Shown: one piece after another, positions 56,272-64,000 of the stretch | Layout: each line of letters starts with the position of its first letter | Position numbering within the stretch: the stretch's first letter is position 1 | NCBI GenBank assembly: GCA_021307315.1 | Contig: JAJSPD010000070.1 | Coordinates: forward strand, 1-64,000 | Source: Bisporella sp. PMI_857 | Taxonomy: Eukaryota; Ascomycota; Leotiomycetes; Helotiales; Helotiaceae | Direction of reading: 5' to 3' | Length of the DNA: 64,000 nt | Position numbers and translations under genes: made by a program | The notes under the pieces: generated by a model | What the model was told of the DNA's origin: nothing | The model's input: only the letters and a program-made list of their open reading frames with translations | The model's database searches: none

Positions 56272-56571
56272 ATGGCAAAAATGCTGAGCCCAACTTTAAT
56301 ATTGGTCCTTAATGCAATGTCAGTAGGAGCCCCTGAGAATACAGTCAGTACGCTTCACGAAAACAAAAATAAATGCGAGAGTGAGGGAAGACTGAGAGAG
56401 CCAATCGGAATCCGCAAATTTGTGGAGGAAGGGCAATCGAATAATGGTAGCGGAGCTTGCAATGCAAGCAGTGCCAAGAATACCGCCCAGTGCCCGGATA
56501 GCAACAGTATATCAGGAGGCAATACGTTTAGGCTCATGGAAGAATGCGGGGGACAAAAATTCCGAACATAA
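56272..56571 (+). CDS. possible small secreted protein, 99 residues
   Basis: An intronless frame from ATG 56272 starts with a hydrophobic leader (MLSPTLILVLNAMSVGA) that looks like a signal peptide. The mature part of about 80 residues is hydrophilic with four Cys (NKC, GAC, AQC, EEC). A TATATATT box is 20-30 bases upstream. I recognise no family. Size, leader and paired Cys fit fungal secreted proteins, but a chance frame cannot be excluded. Confidence 0.4.
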   Translation: MAKMLSPTLILVLNAMSVGAPENTVSTLHENKNKCESEGRLREPIGIRKFVEEGQSNNGSGACNASSAKNTAQCPDSNSISGGNTFRLMEECGGQKFRT

Positions 56572-57045
56572 AATATAGGTATCACTACGACTATCATTCA
56601 TACAAACGCCAGAGGATACGATGGCAATGGCAGCGACAATCATCCTTAATGAACCCCACTCCCCGCTCCCTAGAGACGAAAATCCAAAGCAAAACTATAT
56701 AGTACAGAAGAGTTTTTGTGTTACCTTGGAGACTCTGCCTTTGGAGCGTGTCTCGCGATATTTCGAAGGCCGTAATAAAAGAATGTGTTTGATGTTTACA
56801 CATGGTCGCTTGCCTGCCAACATTTTGTGTCGCCCCTGCATAAGTTTGAATTCGCTGTTCTTAACATATCACGCGTGAACAGTAAGTAGCTGCATAAAGA
56901 GAGAGGATGTGGCCTGTCATCGGCATGGGCGTCCACCTGCATTTAGGCCAAATTTGCAGACCAAGTCAAGGGCTATCTATAGTGAAAGAATCGCCTTAAC
57001 TAAATGGTAAGACTATTGTAATTGGTTGGTATTGTAACGAATACG
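56572..57045. other. intergenic, no gene recognised
   Basis: A plus-strand frame at 56621-56878 has no feature I recognise; nothing else is seen. Confidence 0.3.
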
Positions 57046-58126
57046 CTACATCTGGAGCCGAACGGCTTCTTCTTTGACAGCACGACAGATCTCTTGCTCT
57101 ATGCTATATCCAACTGGCTTCCAGCCAAGAACCTTCCTTGCGCGGATCCCGTTACACCTTGAGTCAGTGCCATAGAAAAGTCCCGCAAAAGGTATCTGCT
57201 TGTCCGCCTCCTCCGCCGAAAGAGAAACGATATCTGAGTTATGAACAAGGCCTTGGGACTTTGCCTCCTCAGCCACCTGCTCTACAATGTCTCTCCAAAC
57301 ATGCTCCCCATTTTCTGCAAAGTAGTATCCCTGCTCATTCCACGTTGCGGCACCGCCACCTTCTGCGGCTTCTTTGACCAGACTTACAATTATACTACTG
57401 AGATCTTGAACGTGAATGTTTGGCCACTGGTTCAGCCCCTTGCCGACGATAAATGCCTTGCCTTTCTCGATTGTATATTTGGCAAGGTCAGGAATCTGTA
57501 TACTACGTGTATTTCCACAACCCCTCCCAAGGCCATAAACACAGGGAGCACACACAATTGCAACCTTGATGTTATCAGAGCCAGATTCTAGCTGGATCTT
57601 CTCCACATCTCGATGGGGTGCGGTGTCCGGGAGGGCTATGACTTCGGCGATACCATCAAAATCATCGTACACTTTGTCGGCGGCCTCGCCATAGTTGTGT
57701 TGCTCAATTGTGCGCCATCCGAGGTTGTCGGTGCCAGACAAACATATCCAAAATGCCGGCCCATTCCTTGTTCTTTTCGCGAGGCCCCTAGCTAAAGCCT
57801 TGGAAGAATTGGTGTCTTCGATACTGGCACAATGGATCACAATATCCGCGGCGGCAGCTTCTCTTTCTAACACTGCTGAGCCGCTCAGATCACAATAAAC
57901 TTGTCTTACTTGAGGATACAAAGCCGTAAGCAAAGCACCGCGTTCCTTGTTTCTGACTAGACAAGTACAGGTTCGTTCCCAATGCGGGAATTCTTGCATA
58001 AGTGCTATCAATGCATCGCCACCCAGGTAGCCTTTGAATCAAGGTTAGACTTTCAGAATTTGGCAATTTCCCAACGCGGCATTGCTTACCAGTGGCACCC
58101 GTGAATAATATACGAGGCGCTGTCAT
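57046..58126 (-). CDS. NAD(P)-dependent epimerase/reductase-like protein
   Basis: Exons 58090-58126 and 57046-58031, with a 58-nt phase-1 intron (GTAAGC...CAAAG), give 340 residues. The intron falls inside the dinucleotide-binding motif, which reads GATGYLGG (Gly10, Gly13, Gly16) at the N-terminus only after splicing. Later features of extended short-chain dehydrogenases are present: ADIVIHCAS, VYGLGRG, NIHVQDLSSIIV, and the C-terminal VLGWKP. The usual YxxxK catalytic pair is not clear, so a binding or regulatory role, as in NmrA-like proteins, is also possible. Transcribed away from the cluster; membership is uncertain. Confidence 0.88.
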
Positions 58127-58439
58127 ATTGAAACTTCCTTGCTCAATTTGAGGAGGCGTAAGATTTGACTGGTTAATGGGAGGCAGTGGTTGAGATCATC
58201 TTATGTTAAACTAATGGAGTTATGAAATAAATGAACTCGACAGGCTCTTTATGTAAAAGAATCAAAGGTGATTACCTTATCAATTATGAATCCGTCTTAG
58301 CAAGCTTCCACTACTGCATATTGGTCAATCTATATACCTATTCCAGCCAAGCGAAAATAACCCATGCCAGCGCCTTTTATTTAATTTTAACGAGAATCCA
58401 CTTTTTGATGAGCCAATCAATTTTAAATCGCTTCTAAAA
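58127..58439. other. upstream region of the epimerase-like gene
   Basis: No feature beyond a short chance frame. Confidence 0.3.
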
Positions 58440-58610
58440 ATGGCTGGATTGCCAGCCTGCGAGCAAAAGGATCGGCATGCCGCAGAATATTGATGGGGGG
58501 TTTGGTAAGTTCAGCGAAGAACTTAGCGAGCGCATTGCCATCAATATCCATGCCCCTCATAGAGCCATCGGTATTGCGCTCGTCAGGGTAGTAGAACCTA
58601 AAAGTTGAGA
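58440..58610 (-). pseudogene. unassigned coding relic
   Basis: The minus strand reads cleanly as FYYPDERNTDGSMRGMDIDG and then ALAKFFAELTKPPINIL with RRLAIQPFLEAI before a stop. It looks like real protein sequence, but I cannot name the family, and no start or further exons were found. Confidence 0.35.
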
Positions 58611-59043
58611 GAGCACTAGAACTTGGGTAAGAGCGCTGAAGCCGCTTTTTAGGGCTTCTCGTCTCAACAAATCAGCTCCCGATCCAAGACGTTGTGGCTG
58701 CCTTGCCCATGTAGATCAAAACTTTAGGCGACCCAGATAGAGCGCGGGGTATGTGGGGTAACTTAGCAACTGGCTGTGCTTAGAGAATTTTTTTTCGTTA
58801 ATATGAGAGTTTGCTTAGCAAGGCCCTACGATAAAAGCGTCTCGTCTGCCTCTTAACAATCGATACTTATCTGCTACTTGCGATTTGCGACTTTTATTTC
58901 CTCATATAGGATAGTGATGGTTTCGCTGTGTTCTTACCTTCCACGGGGCAAAAGGCACAGCTTATAGGCCGTGCTCTTGCTCTTGGTGGATATGGTAATT
59001 GTTGTTGTATTGAGTTCTACTCTACGTTCTAAAATAAAGGGGA
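58611..59043. other. intergenic, no gene seen
   Basis: Mixed sequence without recognisable features. Confidence 0.3.
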
Positions 59044-59300
59044 TGTGATGGCGCGTGCGCCATCACGTGCCACGTGTGAGTCATACGACCGACTTGGTCA
59101 ATATATACCCACACTGGCGGCTCTTTAAAAGGCTGTAAAACTATTTAAAGGACCGTAACGGCCCGTGATTATAAAACGAAAAAAAAACTCGATATCAGGC
59201 CTCTGATTGGCCCGTTTCACTTTTGTACAAAGGAAAAACTATGGCATTTAACCTTTAATTGGCCAGTACTTCTTTTTTTTCCCGTTTTACTTACTTTATG
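59044..59300. repeat. possible copia LTR with terminal hairpin
   Basis: It begins TGTGATGGCGC, and GTGATGGCGC (59045-59054) pairs perfectly with GCGCCATCAC (59057-59066). Two CACGTG sites follow (59064-59069 and 59071-59076), then a TATA-like TCAATATATACC. It stands at the 3' side of the minus-strand copia relic, where an LTR is expected. No partner LTR is in the window, so its limits are open. Confidence 0.4.
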
Positions 59301-59379
59301 ACTTTCAGCTCGAAGTGGTTTAAATCGATCAGCTGTTTTAGGGCCGTTGAGAGTTTGCTTTTAGTTATAGAATCGGCAG

Positions 59380-60900
59380 GGTTGCTGTTGCCGTCAATCT
59401 ATTTAACTTCTGTGATTTTTCTTTTTTTATATAATTGACGAAAGCACATGATATCTATTATAAGTTTTTTTTCTTGAGTAGTTTTTAATTTAACGAAGCA
59501 TTCGTAAAAGAATTTGGAATCCGTACAAATAATTAAAAGTAAGTCGATTTTCAGAATAAGCTCGATCGACGATTTAAAAGTAGCTCCGATATCGAATCCG
59601 TGGCTTATAGCGTAAAGCTCGGAAGCTAGTACGTTTCTAGTGACTCGTTTGCACTTGGTTGACGACTAGTGAATCACGTTGGCTCTGTTCGTAAAATCGG
59701 CTAGTACGACGACGTAGCCAATTTGTGATAATAAGTCCTTGTTATTAGCAAAGCTTGCGTCCGTGAAAACAATCAAGCGGAAAGTTTAAGAGTCTAATAG
59801 AACGTAATTCAGGCTTTTAGTAGAGTTCTCGAGTTGCTATTGAAAACGCTTGTTCAAGGCCGTAACGTCAGCTTTCTTAAAGTTGGTCACTTGAACGGCA
59901 CAAAATAAGTCGAAAAATGCTTCGGGCTGACACATTAAAGCTATATAGGCTTTTCTAGCTCGTTGAGCTACGTATTGATTGCGAGGAAAGAAGCTGGTTC
60001 GAGTAACGCTTTTAAAGCTTGTTGCGGAAGTTAGCTTTTTATTTACGGTTACTAGATTGTTACACTAGTTCTTTTGATTGACCGTAATAGTGTTTTTACT
60101 TGTAAGATGTATTGTGCACTTGTTGAACTTTATTAGCTGACTTACTGTAAAGTATTCTCGTTTCTTTGCGAAGAATTAAGCTTTTTTAAGTTGTTGCTGT
60201 TCAACTGTTGCAAAAAAGCTATTAGCTAAGAAAAGAGTATTATCAGTTTGCAAATTTACAAGGCCGAAAAAATCGGTGTTGTTCCGATATAGCAGACAAA
60301 AGTCGGAAGTTGAAAAGTTTATTTCGAAGTTTTTGACGTAGTAATTGTAGTACGTTTTGAACTAGTGATTACCGGTTTCTGGCACTTTGTAAAAAGGTTT
60401 TACGACTTGTAAAATTTCGCTTAGTTGTAAGTTCAGCTCTGTAATGAGCTTTTGCGAGGAATTGATATAAAAATTACGGTTCAGCCTCGTAACTGACTAA
60501 ACGTAAGCTTGAAATATGTTTCTTAAATAAAGTTTAATATTAGAGCTTTGTATAAGCGCTGTGATACAAAAGATCAAACGTTAGTTCATTCGCTGAATTG
60601 TCGGTGATTGAATAAAAACGATATCCTTTTCGTGATCGTTGTAGACTTAAACAATTAAACGGGATTTCTTGTAAACTTTAGTAGTGCTTTAATTCTTGAT
60701 TTTGTCGACAAACTTTAAGTTGAATATACGAGTTTTCGGAAAAACGTTTTTTCGCGAAGTAGCTTTAAATACGCTTTTTTCTAAAAAGCCGAAAATTTCT
60801 TTGTTACAGGATTCTTTGAATTAGTTTTCGGCCTAAGAAAGCTTTGATTAAAAGTAAATTACCACGTTAGCGGTGTTCGCTGTAGCGTAGTGTTTACGAG
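59380..60900 (-). pseudogene. copia RT and RNase H relic
   Basis: The minus strand keeps long runs of copia sequence: LVNLQTDNTLFLA (the dead equivalent of the RT QTDD-type box), QYVAQRARKAYIALMCQPEAFF, and the RNase H block VFTDASFANNKDLLSQIGYVV with KCKRVTRNVLASELYA. A TAG stands where the family has Trp (IH-stop-SS). RNase H Asp and Glu are present. Confidence 0.85.
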
Positions 60901-61173
60901 GTCGACTTCGACTTCGTCGAATAAGCTTTTGCAAAGAGTTCGGCTTTGCAGACTGTAGTTGAAAAGTTTGTGGTTCTGTAACAGTAAAGATCTTTACAGT
61001 AATAAAGTTACTAATAGTTTTTAGTTCTTTATTGTCAGCTGGTTCTTTATTGTTAGTCGGTTCTTTAAGTTTTTTGCAAATAAAAAAAAGTTTGACGCTT
61101 GTGCTACAAAAAGTTACAAAGCTGTTAAGTAGAGCTAAAACGCAATTTTCTTTTTTTTGGCTGATAAAATTAA

Positions 61174-61817
61174 CGGCAAATGACTGAAATACCACTGTTT
61201 TTTACCCGAAATTCTCATATACCACTGTTTTTGTTTGCCTCTTACTGAAATACCATTACTATGGTATTTCAGTCAATCACCAACAAAAGGATGGTATTTC
61301 AGAAAGAAAGATACAACTTTTATAAGCAACCTATAATAGAAATAAAGGTACTCTAATTACAAAGAACTCTGAATCGCTCAATATCACGCACTTCTATACG
61401 CTTTTCCTGACTTTGTAGAATAACGGATTTCTAGAAGTATTTCAACCATTACTCGTGATTAGTCTCGAATAAGTCACTAGGCACGTCTGAAAGCTCGTCG
61501 TCGCTACTAAAAAGATCGCCGACAATATCTACTTCCTTTTGTATAACCTCCTCTCTAGCATATTGCATATTTAGCTCTATATCAAAGCGCTGAGCTTGAC
61601 GCTCTTGCTCTTCGTCATCCAGCTCGAATAATAGTATACCAGTAAGAAAAGTGTTTTACAGTAGTATTACTAGTATACCATCATTTTACGTGCTTTTGAC
61701 TGAAATACCATCATTTTCTCTTGGCTTCAAAATGATGGTATTTCAGTAAGAGGCAAACCAAAACAGTGGTATATGAGAATTTCGGGTAAAAAACAGTGGT
61801 ATTTCAGTCATTTGCCG
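61174..61817. mobile_element. Mutator-like non-autonomous element with captured frame
   Basis: A 9-bp target duplication TAAAATTAA is perfect at 61165-61173 and 61818-61826. The 83-bp inverted ends (61174-61256 and 61735-61817) differ at one base and are built from repeats of CTGAAATACCA. Nine-bp duplications with long TIRs point to the MULE superfamily. There is no transposase; the middle carries a minus-strand acidic frame (about 61410-61640) with LDDEEQERQAQRFDIEL and SSDDELSDVPSD. The element inserted into the copia relic. Confidence 0.82.
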
Positions 61818-61908
61818 TAAAATTAAATGGGCTTAACCAAAAGCTTAGCTGGCTTGTATTGCTTTTTTTCTATACTAGCACTTCGGAATTCAGAAGAAAG
61901 TCGTGGAT

Positions 61909-62111
61909 TGTCACGGCACGTAGGATAGGAGCAACGGCTCAAAGTAATACGGGTAAGAATCGAGAATAATAGAACTACAGAACTATGGAAGTAGAAAGGG
62001 AAGCCTATATACAGGAGTTCGGATCACGTGACGTGCTACGCGAGTGTCCCCACGGGTGCCTTACAGGCCGTCAGGCCTTATAGAAGCCGTAGGCGCGCCA
62101 GCGCCGTGACA
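61909..62111 (-). repeat. solo LTR (family D)
   Basis: The 203-bp segment runs from TGTCACGGC to CCGTGACA with perfect 5-bp flanks TGGAT (61904-61908 and 62112-62116). On the minus strand a TATA box (CCTGTATATAGG) is followed by a pyrimidine-rich tract. CACGTG is at 62035-62040. Confidence 0.93.
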
Positions 62112-62479
62112 TGGATAGCTGTTGTGCTAAAACTATTGCGAGTGTTTAGTGCGTCAGCTATTTTCTGTTCGGCCCGTAGTTTCTGAATTTCTTTTTAAGC
62201 CTTTTTAAGAGCTGCGGATCGCTAGCTGACTGAAAGTAATAGAGCGTTTAGTTCCGTTATGCGTAAGTAAGCTCCGAAAACTAGTAAAGTAAGTACAATT
62301 CCGTTAAAGCTTGCGGAGTCGTTGATTGCTTTAAAAGTCATTTAAAGAGCGATGTTTTTGTCGATTTTAGGGATTTCGGCGGTAATGATTTTGTAAATCC
62401 GGCGTACAAAAGCGTAGTAGCGTTCGACTTTACCGATCGAGTAATAAGCTTTTACAAAAACGGTTTTAGTTGTAAAACC

Positions 62480-62870
62480 GACGTTAGCAGCGTATTAGCG
62501 GAATTTTTTGCTGACAAAGTTCTTTTCTGCGTTGTAAGCTATAATATCGAGTAGGCTTAAATAGCTATTAATCTAGTATGCTTGTAAGCTTTTTTATATG
62601 TGTTTTGCAAACAAGTTCTAAAGCTATCGGCTAGCCTGAAACGTTGTAGTTTCGTCGACGACGTGTAAAAAAAAGTCGCTGTCGATATACATAATGTCGA
62701 CGATTACGCAATAGTTGAACTTTACGTCGTTCTTAAAAGTGAACTTGAACCGACCGAAAAATTTACCGTGTTTTTAGCAGTAGTGGCAATAGCGAGTAAT
62801 TTGCTTTAGCACGTTTTAGTTGTTGTTATAGCCAGTTTTTTCTAGAATTTGCTTTAAACAGTTTACGGAA
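62480..62870 (-). pseudogene. copia integrase relic
   Basis: The minus strand reads CHYC-stop-KHGKFFGRFKF, NYCVIVDIMYIDSDF and LHVVDETTTFQA, then IIAYNAEKNF. The first catalytic Asp lies in IVDIMYID, and the second region (usually YDAGKNF) has Asn in place of Asp (YNAEKNF), a G-to-A change. Several TAG stops replace Trp or Gln. Confidence 0.8.
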
Positions 62871-64000
62871 AAGTAGCTAAACTGTCGATAAAAACGTCGT
62901 AACTCGACTTTTGTTAAATAGCAAAAGTTTAAGTCGAAGCTACGAGTAAAGTACAGGCTTAAAAAAGTGTTTTAAAGCATAAAAAAGTATTTGTAACGTT
63001 TTACAACTGAAACGCTTTTTTGCGGAGTAATTAAAGCGTTAATAAAGTTGTTGTAGTAAACGTTTAGCCGATTAAAGTCGGCTAAACAAAAAAGAAATAA
63101 AGTATCGACTTTTACGACGTAAAAGTCGATTAAGCCGATTAAAGTTTTTACAGTGATCGAACCTATTAACGAAGTTGACTCGATACCGAATTGGACGTTA
63201 ACTATTTTTTTAGTCGATGTATCGAGCTTCAAAGTCGTTAATTTGTTTAAAGCGACATACTGGCTATAGCTAGCTGTTGATTGCTAAAAAGCACTTGTAT
63301 TTATTATTATTTCTACAAATTCGGAGGAAATGTAACGCGAACTCGCTTTGTAAGCAAACGAGTTGTTTTCAGTAAAAAGGTCGCTATCCGTAACGTTAAG
63401 CTTAGTAATGGCGTGGTTGCACGCTCTGTTGGCTAGCTCGATAGCAGTAATTGCGGCGCTATCGAAGTCGACGTCGCCGTACGCCGTAAAGTTGACTACA
63501 GTCAGCTTGTTGTCAAGGTCGTCGGCGGTGCTAGTAAGCTTGTCGTTAGTGATAAAAGCTGTAAAAGCTTTTTCCAGCTTACCGTCGTCGAGGTTTTCGT
63601 AGTTGCTACTTTTGTAGTCTACGAAATATTGTCGAAAGCGTTCGGGGAAATTTAAAGCTTTAATGTAGCGAAGTCTTAATTAGTTTTTAAGCTTAGTTTT
63701 TGCTTTTTTTTGCTTTTTGTTAAAATAGTTCTACGATCGACAATTTTTTTGGTTGCAAACGTAACAACGATTTGATTTTGAAAGTCGTTAGCTACGGCTT
63801 TTTTAGTGATTCGCAAAAGCATGGCCACAATTGTAAAGTCTACTAACCGAGCTATTTCGGTAATATTTGCAGTCCGTAAAATATGCGTTTTGTTTCGTAA
63901 CACGAACTGTAAATTGATTTACTTTCTTGTAAGCTAAAATCGAAAATTTCAGCTTATTAATAAAAAGACTTAAAACTGGAGCTTCAGGTAGCTCAAACGT

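Larger units (their letters stand above)
59300..64000 (-). mobile_element. Ty1/copia retrotransposon relic (runs off right edge)
   Basis: On the minus strand the order from right to left is an undefined gag/5' part (62.9-64.0 kb), integrase (about 62480-62870), RT (about 59900-60900) and RNase H (about 59560-59790). Integrase before RT is the Ty1/copia order. Stops are mostly TAG and TAA at Trp and Gln positions, and the sequence is AT-rich. It is interrupted by a Mutator-like element at 61174-61817 and a solo LTR at 61909-62111. Confidence 0.85.

Noticed and set aside
61245..61272. CRISPR-like repetition of CTGAAATACC units
   Set aside because: Spacing is irregular, units occur in both orientations, and they form the ends of a DNA transposon in a eukaryote.

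Overview
The window is nuclear DNA of a filamentous ascomycete (Pezizomycotina). The genes carry 40-120 nt introns with fungal splice and branch signals. The families are typical of these fungi: HET and NACHT proteins, Zn2Cys6 regulators, a TRI12-type transporter and cytochromes P450. Old transposons have decayed mainly by C-to-T and G-to-A transitions, turning Gln and Trp codons into stops, as repeat-induced point mutation (RIP) does. The species cannot be fixed from the sequence.

Layout. 1-12.95 kb is a nest of transposons: a minus-strand Ty3/gypsy element entering from the left (LTR at 2386-2738), a complete plus-strand Ty3/gypsy chromovirus-like element (3414-9764, 5-bp target duplication CTATT), three solo LTRs and a hAT-like element that itself holds one of those LTRs. 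13.2-13.8 kb has a small secreted Cys-containing protein. 16.1-20.9 kb is a wrecked HET-NACHT receptor joined to a second fungal protein family. 22.4-23.5 kb is a truncated FAD-linked oxidase. 24.5-28.6 kb is an intact 1268-residue receptor (nucleoside phosphorylase-like domain, NACHT ATPase, ankyrin repeats).

30.4-51.8 kb looks like a metabolic gene cluster: TRI12-type efflux pump, Zn2Cys6 regulator, carotenoid/stilbene-cleaving oxygenase, CocE/NonD-type hydrolase, ThDP-dependent decarboxylase/lyase, cytochrome P450 and alpha/beta hydrolase. A palindrome TTCCGCGGAA, exact or with one or two changes, lies upstream of all of these genes and may be the binding site of the cluster's regulator. 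The cluster is framed by an inverted duplication with reciprocal loss. On the left the regulator is intact and the P450 and hydrolase are relics; on the right the P450 and hydrolase are intact and the regulator is dead.

52-58.2 kb holds the dead regulator, split by a hAT-like element with an LTR nested in it, several MITEs, a possible small secreted protein and an NAD(P)-binding epimerase-like gene. From about 59 kb to the end lies a minus-strand Ty1/copia relic, interrupted by a Mutator-like non-autonomous element (9-bp target duplication) and a solo LTR. I saw no rRNA, tRNA or CRISPR array. All homology calls come from motif recognition by eye, without searches.
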